A stretch of 64,000 nucleotides of DNA from the NCBI GenBank assembly GCA_016647705.1, contig CM028340.1:10169001-10233000 (forward strand), in the 5' to 3' direction. Of the stretch, positions 12,093 to 24,149 are shown piece by piece. Within the stretch, counting starts at the first letter, position 1. Every line of letters begins with the position of its first letter. A program made the position numbers and the translations under genes. The notes under the pieces are model-generated. The model did no database searches. It saw only the letters and a list, made by a program, of their open reading frames with translations, and had not been told where the DNA came from. The DNA is from Eucommia ulmoides. Its lineage: Eukaryota; Streptophyta; Magnoliopsida; Garryales; Eucommiaceae.

Positions 12093-13448
12093 AAAAAAAA
12101 AAGAAATGTGTAGTTGGAGAGTAGAAAAAATTTACCTGGCTTTGGACAACTTCTTCTCTTTTTTGTTTTTTGCTTCTTCAAAACTTCTTCTATCTCCTTT
12201 TTGTTTGAGTGATTCCCCCTGAATTTGGATGATTTCTTCTCTTTTGGATTTTCGGTAAAAACTTTCTCCCTCCACAAAAGATTTCAAACCCAAAATAATT
12301 TCTCATTTCTCTCTTCCTTTATATTTTTGTTCACTAAAACCCCAGCAAAATACACCCAAAAAAATTATTTTTTTTAAGACTCTCTCTCTCTAAAATTGAA
12401 ACTCTCTCCCAAAAACAACCTCCTCCAAAAGTTGTGAATTGGTTGTCTTTTATAGGCAACCAATACCCTCACAAAAGCACAAAAACATTTAATATTTATA
12501 ATCTATTATATAAAATATGACGAATTTTGCTAACTAGGACAAACAATATTGCTGACTAGGATAAACAAATGCTAACTAGGACATTTTGGCGACATTAGTT
12601 AAGGACCAGGAAAGGAAACTATGTTTGTTGAAAAGGAATTCTATAAAATCTTGGAGCAACAATTGAGGAATCAATTTTATTTTAGCCATTCAGTTACCCA
12701 ATTTCTCCTAATTGAGAATTTATTTCTTATTTTAATGATTTTCTAAATTAGTTTGGTTAATCTTCAGTTACCCCCCAACAGAGCCCCCCCGTACTCACCA
12801 GCCGCCCCTCACCTTGAACCCTAGCAGAACCGGAACGCTGCCTCCTCCATCCATCTGTCGATCGTCTCTCTCCCTCTAATCTTCAGCCGAACTTCTCTCA
12901 CTTACTCACTTACTCTCGGTCAACTCTCTTTCTTTCTTTCACTTTCACCATTTTCCGTTCTCGCGACGACGACCACTTACAACGATGACAGTACCCCGCC
13001 CCTCACTCACAACGACGACTTATCCCACACTCACAATAACGATGGCATTGCCCCCTCTCTCGCAAAACCTTAACACGATAACACAACTCCTTATTTCTTT
13101 CAACAAACCTCATCACCGCTGCTCTCAGGTGCGATCTCTCTCTCCCCCTTTCACACATTCCAAATACACTCTATCACAACCCCGACCACAACGCCACCAT
13201 GCCCGTGTTCATTTCCTATGGAATCTTTTGTGAGAAATTAATTTTGTGTCTGTAATTTTTGCTTTCCCTTGATTTTGTGGGGAATGTGTACTTTAACTAT
13301 TTGAATGTGTGTTTGTTGTCGTGGATGATGATCCTACAAACAACCTTATTGATTCATCTGAAACTTGATTTTTCACTCCCACCTGTTTGATTAGGGTTGC
13401 GAACGAGAGCGGTTTCTTCCTCACGACGACACGGCTTCTCCTTATATT

Positions 13449-13451
<3 letters not shown>

Positions 13452-13501
<50 letters not shown>
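13452..13501. repeat. poly(T) tract of about 50 bases
   Basis: An unbroken T-run; a 21-base A-run follows at about 13633. It could be an old retroposed poly(A) tail in reverse orientation, but no source body or flanking duplication was found. Confidence 0.85.
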
Positions 13502-13506
<5 letters not shown>

Positions 13507-16099
13507 TGAAGATTTTGTTTTTGTTTTTTTTTTTTTGTTTTTTTGCTGAAGTTTTTACTGCCGACGACATGATTTACAAATGGCTCAACATCAAGAGAAA
13601 ATGTGAGGTAAATTCCCGAAACACTTCAGAAACAAAAAAAAAAAAAAAAAAAAACCTTTGTTTTCTTCTCAAAATCTGAAAATTCGTATTTTTGTTTTTG
13701 ATTTTTTGTTGTTTTATGTTTTTGAATGTGTATAGTAATTGATACAGTGAATAGATTGATTAAGATACTTCCCAAGTTAGAGATTGATTTAGTGAATCTG
13801 TCGAAGTAAAAGTGATTGAGATACTTCCCAAGTACGAATTGGGTCAACGATGGGGGTTTCTCTTTTCCTCGCAACAATGACAGCTTTTTCTCACATTGAG
13901 GCGACATTGATCCATCGGTTTTCTTGACGAGTGGGGGACTGCCAAGCATTAATTAGTTTCCTTTTTTGTAGAGACTTTGAGGGAGATTTGTAGAAAATCT
14001 GTTTTTTGTTTTTGTTTTTTGGATCCCTTCACTTTGATCGTAGTTTCTACGCACAGTTGTTGAATAGTTATTGCTTGGTTTTTCAATGGTATGTTATTGC
14101 TTTGATCTAGAGACACATTTTTTTCATTGTTTGACTGTGGTCGCAAAAGAGCTTGACTGTGGAAATAGTAGTTTTGCAAGGAGAGTTTGATGGTGATAAA
14201 GGGGATGATTGGACTCTCGAAGAATTCAAGAATTATCAACGATAGAAAAGGTAAGATATCTATTCTCACTGGGAAAGCGTTTTTATATCTTGAAAATGGC
14301 TTTGGTTTGGTAGGGGATAGTTCTTTTACAAATAACTCAAGTTAGACATGATAGAGAAGTACAAAAAAATATAGTTGTTTGGTAATCCAAAATATGGTGT
14401 ACTATTTAATACTAAGGGTGCGTTTTGTTTTGTTTTGTTTTGTTTTGGGACACGTTTTTTGGGGCTTCCAAAAACAGAAACTCGATTACATTTCCTTCCA
14501 TGAAACAACCTAGAAAAAATATTATAAGAAAGAAGCACCAGAAGTACATTACATATTTGTTGAAGTGATGATACTATTGTGCTTTAAAATTTGAAATTCA
14601 TGTTTCTTCTTCTTGCAGATCTATTTTGATGTTATGTCGAATTAGAGGTGTTCTAATAAGTTGGAGTCAAGCAATAACAATGGGGTATGTGTCAGCTATC
14701 ATGACGATTTAAAAAGAAAATAAGGTATAGCCCTTGTTTGAATGTATGGATTGAAAGAGATAACCTTAATATTTATGTGATTAAGTAATAATATTTTTGG
14801 TTTTGAGTCTGTTGATTTTTTTGTTTAATCGCCTAAATGTTAAAGTTATTTCTTTCTTATCAGTGTCTTCAGACACGAGTTATACATTAGTGTATGTGTA
14901 TATATATATATATTTTATTTGATGGGATAGTAGTCCCCTCATCTCTTTTCTTTTAGCAGTGTCATTTTTTCAAATTTTTTAATTTTTATTTATTTTTTTT
15001 TCATATAAAATATACATGTTTTATAAAATTGCACATTCTAAGTTGCGCTCCTAGACCAATTTATTGGAGAAATAAGAGCTTACCCATCTCAATTTTGGAA
15101 TTCTTGTCTTGCTTTACTTTTTCTTTTCTTTTTTACTTTCCAGTTTTCCTTTTTTTTTTTTTTTTTTTTTTCTTCATTTTAATTTATTTTATTTTTTATA
15201 TTATTTTGCAATTGACTACACAAAAACAGCAATTGGATTATCTAAAGTTCAACCAATTTCAAAATGATTGCCAATTATTCGCCAATTTCATAAATTTTGG
15301 ATGTACCCAAACTTTGGGGTCAAAATGAATTTTTTAAAATATTTTTTATTCCACTCATTTTTTGCCAAATTAGATTTTGAAAACCTATATTGACGAACAA
15401 GATAAACTTTTCAAGATTCATTCTAATTTGATCGATTTAATCTCAAACTAAATTTTTATTTTGATTCCAAAATTTTCTTTTGACTTTCCAAACATCAATT
15501 AGAGTTTGATTCGAGTTTTTCAAAAATTAATCCTTTAAAAATTTGATAGGAAAATTTGAATCGAAATTGGTCCTTGGACGATTTAAAGTTTCTCAAAATT
15601 TCAATTAGACCCTTAAACTTTCTATTTCGACAAAATATCTCAATTTGTTTGTTTGGGGGCCCAATTGGGATTATGAGACTGTTATTGAATCTTCCCAAAA
15701 AAAAATTAATCACGAACTTAGGGTTCAAATATCAATTTTAAAATTTTCAATTTGGTCCCAAAACTTTTTCAAATGGAATAAATTTTAATTCAAAATCCTC
15801 AATTGGATAACCTTCAACTTAATTGGATTTTTGAGATATTAATTTAAATCTTAGAGATTTAACTTATTATTTCAAACCTCCAATGAAGCCAATAAGATTT
15901 CCAATTGCAAAATTCAAACTCGAACTAATTTTGAAACCTTCGAATCAATCATTCATTTTCATTTGGATATTTTCGAAATTCATGAATAGTTGACGTGGAA
16001 AAACTTTCTTTCTTTTTCTTTTTGATTTTTATTTTATTTTTCAAAAATTCCATGCATGTGCGGGACAAAATGCGATGTCTACACTTGCAGGTTATTTTG

Positions 16100-17063
16100 A
16101 AAACATCAATAGGCAACAAAAAATAGTTTCTGGATAGTTGTTGTTCTCGGCACATGACGAGTGACAAATTAAAATTTACGTCTTTGACCCCAAAAGACAG
16201 AGGTCATGTGACTTTTGGAGACAACACAAAGGGTAAGATTATCGGTATATGTAATATCGGCAATGGGTCTACTACTATAGAAGATGGGCTATTAGTAGAT
16301 GGTCTTAAACATAAGTTTCTTAGTATAAGTCAATTATGTGATAAGGTTTATAATGTGATATTTGATTATAATAGATGCATTTTTAAGAATAAGCATGATA
16401 GTAGCATATTACTTATTGCATCAGGTGTTGAAAATGTCTATACATGTTTTGATGATTTCTCAACTCCAAATTTATCATGTTTAAATGCATTATATGAGGA
16501 TAGTTGGTAATGGTATAGATCTATTGGGCATTGCTAGTATGGAGCTAATTTCTAATTTGTCGAAGAAGAGTCTTGTACATGGTTTGCCTGAATTAAAGTA
16601 TGTTAAGGATGAGATATGTGATATCTCTCAATTAGGTAGGAAATCTAGATCATCGTTTAAGAAGAAATTGCATAAATCCACATCAAAATGTGTTGAATTG
16701 CTGTATCTTGAATTATTTGGTCTGAATGCCATTGCCAGTTTAAGAGGTAAATTTTATGAATTTGTGATTGTTGATGATTATTCTAGACTATCATGGGTGT
16801 TTTTCTTGTCTAAGAAAAGTGAGGTTGTTTCTATTTTCTCTAAAGTTTGTAAACATGTGCAAAATGAGAAGCAATCGTGCATTATTAACATTCATATCGA
16901 TAGAGGAAGAGAATTTAGAAATGATGAGATTATCAGTTATTGCAATGAGCATGGGTATGAACACAACTTTTCTGCACCAAGAACACCTCAACAAAATGGA
17001 GAAAAAGAACAGGATGCTTCAGGAAATGGCCAAGACTTTGTTGAAAGAGAATCGCCTTCCTAA
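16100..17063 (+). pseudogene. Copia protease, GAG-pre-integrase and integrase (element D)
   Basis: From 16127 the frame reads FLDSCCSRHMTSDK, the Copia aspartic protease site (usually W-FLDSGCSRHMT), preceded by TAG at 16124-16126 where Trp is usual. GAG-pre-integrase follows (DRGHVTFGDN, GKIIGICNIGNG, LLVDGLKHKFLSISQLCDK; 16190-16345). The integrase core at about 16690-17010 shows VIVDDYSRLSWVFFLSKKSE, HIDRGREFRND and APRTPQQNGEKE. Asp at VDDYS, Asp/Arg at DRGREF and the Glu after QQNG correspond to the catalytic region. At least one frameshift (near 16490) and stops separate the pieces. Not functional as read. Confidence 0.85.
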
Positions 17064-17069
17064 TTATTT

Positions 17070-19150
17070 CTGAGCCAAATCAGTAAGTACTGTGTGCCAT
17101 GTTATTGACAGAGTCTCTATCTGAATAGGTTTTAACAAAACCTCTTGTGAGATTTGGAATAGAAAAACTCCAAATATAATCTATTTCAATTTTTTTGGGT
17201 GTAAATGTTTTATTTCAAATGATAAGAATAATTTGGTTAAGTTTGATTCTAAATCTGATTATGGTATCTTCCTTGGGTACGTTTCAGATAGCAAAGCGTA
17301 TGGACTTTATAAAAAATGTACTTTAGTTGTGGAAGAGTCTATGTGTGTTGTATTTGAGAGATCTGATCTACTTATGTCGAGAAAACACTTGGATGCTGAT
17401 GAAGATGCAGGTACAGTGACTAAACAAAATGACCAAGAAATTGATACAGGAAAAAAAACCACCAAATCCAATAATGAGGAGCTAAATTTTGAAGAGATGA
17501 CTTTACCACGAGCCTTAAAGACAATTCCTGGACATTTAGTAAAAGATTATTGATAATTTCGAAAATGTGTAAGTACAAGATTCTGTCTTAGGGATATAAT
17601 TAATCTTGCTTTCTTATCTCAAATTGAACTAAGAATGTAAACGAGGCTTTAACTAATGAGTCTTGGAACTCTACAATACAAGAGGAGTAAGTTTAATTTG
17701 AGCGAAATAAAGTTTGGTCTGTAGTTCCTAGACTTGACTTTTATCTTCTTATTGGTACTAAATGGGTTTACCGTAATAAAAATGATGAAACTAGAATGGT
17801 AACTAGAAACAAAGAAAAATTAGTAGCACATGGTTATAATCAAGAACAATGAATTTATTATGACAAGAAATATGCACCTATGGCTAGACTAAAAGCTATT
17901 AAAATGTTACTGGAATTTGTGTGTTCTCGATTTTTTAAATTATTTCAAATGGATGTCAAAAGTGCATTCCTTAATGGCTTTCAAGCTGAGAAAGTTAATG
18001 TCAAACAACCACGGGGGTTTGCAAAATGATAAATTACCTGATCATGTGTTTAAGCTTTAGAAGGCTTTGTATGGACTCAAACAAATTCCTCTAGCTTGGT
18101 GTCAGAGACTTAGCCGATATTTAATCGATAATGGTTTTCAATGGGGTCTTAGTGATATAACATTATTTATTGAGTAAAACGAATCTGATATCTTATTAGT
18201 ACAAATATATGTGGATGACATTATATTTGGATCTACTAATGAGGATTTTTATCAAGAGTTTGTCAAGATTATCCAGGTTGAGTTTGAAATGAGCATGATG
18301 GAAAAATTAACTTTCTTTCAAAGGGTTGCAAATTAAGCAAACCAAAGAAGGGATTTTTATTAATCAAGCACAATACACCAAGGAGTTACTAAAAAAATAT
18401 GGCTTGGATGGTGCTAAAAAATACAAATCTCCCACGGTAATAGCAAATAAAATAAAATAAAATAAAATAGAAAAAGATAATACGGGCAAAAACATCAATG
18501 AGAAAATGTATAGAGGTATGATTGGTAGCTTATTGTATCTTACTACTAGTAGACCTAACATAATGTTTAGTGTATGCTCATGCGTAAGATTTCAATCTTG
18601 TCCAAAAGAATCACAAACAACAGCAGTCAAGCGAATCTTTCAATATTTAAAAAGGACAAGTGATCTATGATCATGGTATCCTAGAGGGAGTGACTCTAAA
18701 CTGATTAGTTACTTCGACGCTGATTTTGCTGGATGCAAAGTTGAGTGTAAAAACATAAGCAGTTCATGTCACTTTTTGGGACAAGTCTTAGTCTAGCAAG
18801 AAATAGAATTCAATTGTCTTATCTACAATTGAGGCAGAATATATGGCAGTTGGTAATTATTATGTTGAAATTCTATATATTAAACAACAATTATATGACT
18901 TTGGGATACGTATGGAACAAGTCCCTATCTATTGTGATAATAAAAGTATTATTTGCTTAAGTAAGAATCCAACATAACACTCACGAACTAAGCACATAGC
19001 GATTCAATATCATTTTATTATTTGTGATCACATTTGGAAAAAAAAGATGTATCTACTGAATATAATGATACCTCCAATCAACTTGCTAACATTTTTACTA
19101 AATCTCTAGCTAAAGATCAATTCGTAAAAATTAAGTGAGGTTTAAGTGTG
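17070..19150 (+). pseudogene. Copia reverse transcriptase and RNase H (element D)
   Basis: 17233-17553 encodes the linker after integrase (KSDYGIFLGYVSDSKAYGLY). Reverse transcriptase follows with IGTKWVYRNKNDE, AHGYNQEQ, YAPMARLKAIKMLLEF and FQMDVKSAFLNG (about 17745-17980). Its catalytic YVDD is intact at 18208-18219, followed by IIFGSTNEDF. RNase H pieces occupy about 18690-19140, including the SRTKHIAIQYHFI end at about 18980-19020. Stops (for example TGA near 17850 and TAG near 18058) and frameshifts break the frame many times. Confidence 0.8.
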
Positions 19151-19370
19151 GCTGGGCATAACGATTTATGCACAGAGTAATGTTTTGATCTTCTGCCCCC
19201 ACTTTTTGAGATGACAAATGGAGATAAGTCGATGTTTAGGGTATTTGTTCGCCTAAGCATTGCAATTATAAAGGGGAGAAAATCTATTGCAATTATATTG
19301 GGAGAGAAATTTAAATATTTTTATGTTTTCACTAATGGTGTTTAAATGAGCTTAATACATGTCCTCATAT

Positions 19371-19381
19371 TTAGGGGGAGT
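19371..19381 (+). other. polypurine tract of element D
   Basis: TTAGGGGGAGTG about 80 bases before the LTR start at 19461. SIRE-like Copia elements carry such purine tracts upstream of the 3' LTR. The stretch between consists of A-rich sequence. Confidence 0.5.
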
Positions 19382-19460
19382 GTAGTTATATTATCTTTGT
19401 GAGAAAACTTCAAAATTAATTGTCACCATAAAAAACAAAAATTAAAAAAAAAAAAAAGAT

Positions 19461-20927
19461 TGTTGAGCCTATGTTTTGATGGACAATTAAGTGTTAATAT
19501 TTTTATGGGACTAATATTTTTACTAAGTGATTTCAGATTTGAAGTTCCACGTAATTTGATTAAGATAATGAATCATCGAATAATATGTAATGGGTGCAAA
19601 ATGGAGACGATGAAAACTTGAAAAGTTTTGATGACATTGAAGACAACTAAGTGAAAATAACTCTATATACACTTAGGAAACCCAAATTAGGATTATGCAT
19701 GACACTTTAAAATGAATTAATCTTATGTGTGTTGTGATTATTTGAGGGTCTAAATTGTGTTTCATAATGTGCTAAATATGTGATATGGTTTTGGATAAGG
19801 ACCTAATGGAAAAATTGGTTTTAATACTTGAAAGTATGATTTATTTGGGTCAATTTGGTCAACCGGCAAAATAGGTCGGTGGACTAACTAAAACAACGTG
19901 TTCTGAAAGTGAAATGGATGACTTATTCGTCCAATCGGTCAACTGACAAGATGGGTCGATCGATTGACGAGAATAGTAGCCGAAATTGGAAGAAGTAAAG
20001 ACCTTTAGGTTTAATCAATTAATTGATTGAAAAGGTTGGTCAACCGACTGGAGCAACACAATGATCAATTTATTAATCATTGTGAGAGGTCGATCAACCT
20101 ACGGTAGGGAGCCGGTCAACCAACATGGTAAGTCAAAAATTTGATTGATTTATTTTTGGTTAATCCAATTCGGTTTTAATGATTCCAAGGGAGATTTTTA
20201 AGAGAATTTGAAATATATATATATATATATATATATCATGAAATATTCTTTTCATTAAAGTGATTAAATACTTCCTATTTCTATAGATTTCGATTTGAAA
20301 ATATTTTAAGGACCAAAATGAGTTTTTCCAAGAATATATTTTGATGAAGATTATCTACATTGAATGTATATATGATATATGGGATCTAGGTATGTCATTT
20401 TGAGTCATGACATTTGAAAACTAGTCGTAGGAGGCCAAGTTCTGGGTCTATTAATAGAGAACTCCAGGATTGGAATTGAGGACATCTAGAAGCCTTATAT
20501 AATTTTAAGAGAGATTTTATCACTGAGATTTATAAGTGAGATCATATTCGAAGTTCTTGATCTAAGGAGCTCATTGTTTGTGTCACCGATTTTTGTTCTT
20601 TATTGGACAATTGTTATTACTTTCGGTAAATCCTGGTGAGATCCTTCCAACCTTTCTTTGTTACTTTCTTAGATTACTACTGATTTATTGCTTGGTTAAG
20701 GTGTTTTAGACAAATCACCTTTTGAACTTAATTTTTTAAAATCTTTTAAAACGATTTTTAATTGAAAAATCTTATTACATGCTACTTGTGTGTTAACTAT
20801 TTTTAAATCAGATTTGTACCATACATTAATTCTATCACGTAGTATTCGGGACATTAATTTATTGTTTTCAGGTGGTAAAATCACCTGTGAGGAGAAACGT
20901 GATTTTTTGTATTTGTGAGGAAGAGTG
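19461..20927 (+). repeat. 3' LTR of element D, first part
   Basis: Starts TGTTGAGCC and parallels the solo LTR at 20928 (TGTTGATCC) through shared words such as TTTTGATGGA, GATTTAAAGTTCC-type sequence and the GGTCAACCGAC cluster. It breaks at 20927; base 1467 of this LTR corresponds to about base 1466 of the solo LTR, where the sequence resumes at 22998. Confidence 0.75.
20923..20927. repeat. target-site duplication GAGTG (left copy)
   Basis: GAGTG lies before TGTTGATCC and again at 22993-22997 directly after GGGCCAACA. Confidence 0.88.
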
Positions 20928-22992
20928 TGTTGATCCTAAGATTTTGATTAACACTTAAGTATTGATGTTTTGATGGAACTAATGTTTAATTGAGTGTTTC
21001 AGTGATTTAAAGTTCCGGTAATAAAGACGTCAAATTAAATGGATGAGAAATAAAGATGTCAAGATGATGATGAAGAATTAAGAGTTTGAAGAAATTAGGG
21101 AAAACAACTCAGGTGAATCTTAACTCTTAATATCCCATTCAGGAACACACACATGGCACAAAATATATTTTATCTTTTATGTGTGTTTTGATTAAGATAA
21201 ATTATTTGCTCTTATGTGAAATAAGAATAAATAATTTTGAAGAACTAAAATGGAATATAAGAATATTAGTGGAGCTAATTAAGATAAGAAAATGGTTAAC
21301 GGGGCGAAATCGTAAAAGAAAATAAGTTAAAAACGTATTCAAAAATGAAATCCAGTGACAGTAGTCGACTGGTAAGTCAACCGGATAAAAAAGCTGTAAC
21401 ATCTTGTATCTCTGAGTCGACTGACAGGTCGATCAATTGGTGAAGTAGTGTTGAACTCTCTAAATCTGTGAGTCGACCGGGCGGTCGACTGATGCACGCT
21501 GCAACGATAGTTCTGCTACAACCTGAATTGGGCAGTCGACTGAACGCGCTGTTTTAGGATACAGGTTGGTCCGAGATTACATCCAAAAGTAGCCATTTTT
21601 TGTAGGGATATGAGAGAGATTTTGGGGATATTCTCTATATTTAAGATATAGTTCATATACTAATTAAATTCTATTAATATGGTTCATTAAATATTAATAT
21701 TTCTCAATTTGGTACTTGAAATAGATTCTATACTTATTTATTAAGATTGAGAAATACTTTACGGGTTTAATTGAGAGATTTGAAAGATATTTTTAAGTGG
21801 AATTGAACCTAAATGAAGTCCTTATGATATAAGGGGTCTATAAGAGCTTTTAATTATCATGACACATATAAACTAACCGTTAGAAGGTTGATTACATATT
21901 CCTTTAAATAGACCTGGGAATTTTAATTAGAAACTAATCATTCATTGAGAGAGATCTAACAGAGTTTATATCATTAATGAGCTTTTATAAGAGTTATTAT
22001 TCTACGATATTGTGAGTGTTTCTAAGAGTGATTTTGAGAATCAATTACGAACAATTTTTGCTGATACCGGATTTGAAGCTACATTGTTCTAATCATTATT
22101 TCTGTGGATTCCGGGTGAGATTTTTCCATATTGCTTATTATTTGTTTATTATTCTATATTTGGAAATTGATCTTAGAAATTGTTTCTGATTTTTGAAGAA
22201 AATATTTTTTTACAAATAATTTCTTGAATCTGATTACGTGCTCCAATTTGCTACTTATATCTTGTTAAAATTAGATTTTTGTATCTCACGTATTTCTATC
22301 ACTAGTTGAGAAATTAATTGAGTTAGTGTTTATTTGGGGTGGTAGAAGCTCCGAGTGAGATTTACTTCTTATCAATTTTTGTATTGGTGAGTTGTGACGG
22401 ATTAAATATTATTGGGAGTATTTAATCAGGGGTAGCTGGGTTTTAGTCTCTTCCTGTAAGGAGATTGAGGTAGTGATTCTTCCTGAATAAGAATTACGTT
22501 GTGAGTAATTTGTAAAGGTCTTATCCTTACCTGTGAAAATGATAGTTGGAGTGTTTTGAGAGGTTTTGATTTTTGTGCCTTAGTGTTAAAAAAGAATTAG
22601 GTTATTCTTTAACTTATAAAAAGTAGAGGTTCTTCCTTAACTTGAGAAAAGGATATTGTAAAGATTGATTCTGAACCTGTAAAAGAATCGGTGTGTGAGT
22701 TTGGTTCCTACCTTTAAAAAGATCTTGGTTTTAGTGGGTGTGATCACCGTGGAGCTCGGGGGACTGGATTAGCTAAGAGTAGCTTGGTAAACCAGTATAA
22801 ATCTTTTGTGTGCTGCTACTTTGCTATTTTTGCTGTTTGGGTGTGCACTTAGTTGATTATATTATTCCGCTGTATTATAAGGATAATAATTAATTTAGGT
22901 TCAAAATTAATTATTTGATTTATTAAATTTTATTCTGATAATTTTTTAATTACGCAAATTTACCCCCTCTTGGGTATTCTACTGGGCCAACA
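20928..22992 (+). repeat. solo LTR of the element-D Copia family
   Basis: A 2065-bp unit from TGTTGATCCTAAG to TACTGGGCCAACA with TG/CA ends and perfect GAGTG duplications. There is no internal domain, primer site or purine tract, so it is a solo LTR from recombination between the LTRs of a full element. It lies inside an LTR of its own family. A third, 5'-truncated copy occupies 52982-55018. The segment 21360-21545 is rich in GTCGACTG words. Confidence 0.88.
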
Positions 22993-22997
22993 GAGTG
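22993..22997. repeat. target-site duplication GAGTG (right copy)
   Basis: Matches 20923-20927. Confidence 0.88.
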
Positions 22998-23165
22998 AAT
23001 TAGATATATTGGGACGATGTCTAATCAGGGTACCTAGATTTCGATCTTTAGCTTGAGAAAAGGATTAGGGTTTGATCTTTGTCCTGCAAAAAATATTAGG
23101 TTAGTCTTTTTCCTTTGAAGATATTATATCGTGATTCTTCCTGTAATAGAATTAGAGAGAAAATG
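22998..23165 (+). repeat. 3' LTR of element D, second part (truncated)
   Basis: Resumes with TTGGGACGATGTCTAATCAG and GGTTTGATCTTTG-type sequence, which corresponds to 54450-54600 in the third LTR copy. It stops about 430 bases short of the family's GGGCCAACA end. Confidence 0.6.
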
Positions 23166-24131
23166 TTTTGGATTATAATATGCTACGTTCATAATCTAGA
23201 TCTAGGACTTGATACAGTCTCATTTGAACGATGTTAGATTAATTTGTTAATTGTTAGATTTAATTCCATTTTATGCATCTCCTAAGCTTAATGTGTTTGA
23301 TTCATGTGATCAATGAGTTAGATGATTTTAGGTTGGGAATTTTATACTCGGGAGAGGTTGAATTCGTGACCGGAATTGGGAGTGTATAACTTAGGTTATT
23401 GTGAGTCCGGGAGGAAATCAATACTTAAGTATTTGAGTTGGGAATTTAGAATCTTGTGAAACCGGGAGGTAATCGAGTTCTAGATTTATCAATCAGAATT
23501 GTCATTCAATTGTGTTCATCTTTATAATGTTTCCAATGTATGCATTCACATGATATTTTAGTTGAATTGAGAACTTAGGATTTGACACCCAGGAGAGGTA
23601 ATCCCGAGTTCGGACTTAAGTTAAATACAATGCAAAATTTAATAGATCGGGAGATATTTAAATCTTGCGTAATCTATAAGGTCAGGTATAACGACTGTTT
23701 TCACCTAAATACTGGATAGGGAAATTGATATTTAAGTGATTATATATTTTCTCACTTGACCCTTGGGAGAGGTAGTGAGAGAGCAATAGCACGTGAACCT
23801 AGATTATTGAATGAACGGAATTAACTAATAACTACTTAATAGGATAACATGAAAATAACGAGGTGAAATCAAGCCCATAGAACATTTGTGCATAGAAGAT
23901 TCATATTTTATTTTATTTTTGTATTTATATTTATTTTAGTTGTTTTAGATTTATTTTTATAAAAATCCAAAATTTGATCGCCTAAATAAAGTTAAGTTAC
24001 GATAATTGCGGTACTTAATGACGATTTAAATCAATCACTGTAGATACGACAACTCTACTTTTCCTATTCTAGTAAAACTTGACTCGTAGACTTGCGGTAT
24101 CGTAGCGATGAAATAAATTCACTACCACTAC
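23166..24131 (+). repeat. diverged Athila-type LTR fragment
   Basis: The right part matches the end of the element-A LTR family in plus orientation: ATCGCCTAAATAAAGTTA, GACAACTCTACTTTTCC, then CTTGCGGTATCGTAGCGA and CACTACCA (compare 44520-44675). Upstream it has repeated GGGAGAGGTA/GGGAGGTAAT words (23350, 23463, 23589, 23764), as that family does. The left end and any duplication are not recognisable. Confidence 0.6.
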
Positions 24132-24149
24132 ACATGGTGTGTTAATGCT

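Larger units (their letters stand above)
1..16083 (-). mobile_element. Tat/Ogre-like Gypsy retrotransposon (5' part, element B)
   Basis: A minus-strand Gypsy element whose 5' LTR, primer site, gag and start of protease lie in the window; the rest of pol and the 3' LTR would be beyond the left edge. In element order: candidate LTR (16083 to 10596), primer-binding site (10593-10577), gag (about 10180 to 8923), then, after an Athila-like insertion (1238-8917), the gag C-terminus and protease start (1232 to 1). The gag and protease motifs are those of plant Tat/Ogre Gypsy elements. The right flank, from 16084, is Copia protease sequence, so B appears to have inserted into a Copia element. Its own TSD cannot be checked because the left end is missing. 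Confidence 0.75.
10596..16083 (-). repeat. candidate 5' LTR of element B (about 5.5 kb)
   Basis: The plus-strand left end TGACGCACCCCGA adjoins the primer site. The right end ...GATGTCTACA meets Copia coding sequence, giving TGTAGACATC...GGGTGCGTCA in element order with TG/CA ends. Near 10850-10905 it carries GGTTACGCTCGGGGAAAG and GTTAGGCACCCC, a word set also found near 26285 in another LTR remnant. Inside are an unusual GC-rich stretch (12780-13240), long T and A runs and no coding frame. Such length fits Ogre LTRs, but no second copy is present, so other insertions may be hidden inside. Confidence 0.5.
16084..23165 (+). mobile_element. Copia retrotransposon, 5'-truncated (element D)
   Basis: A plus-strand Copia element of SIRE-like appearance. 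The coding remnant runs protease, GAG-pre-integrase, integrase, reverse transcriptase and RNase H (16090-19150), followed by a purine tract (19371-19381) and a 3' LTR starting at 19461. Gag and the 5' LTR were separated by insertion of element B at 16083. The 3' LTR is interrupted by a solo LTR (20928-22992) and loses its last roughly 430 bases near 23160, where an Athila-type LTR fragment begins. Confidence 0.8.
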
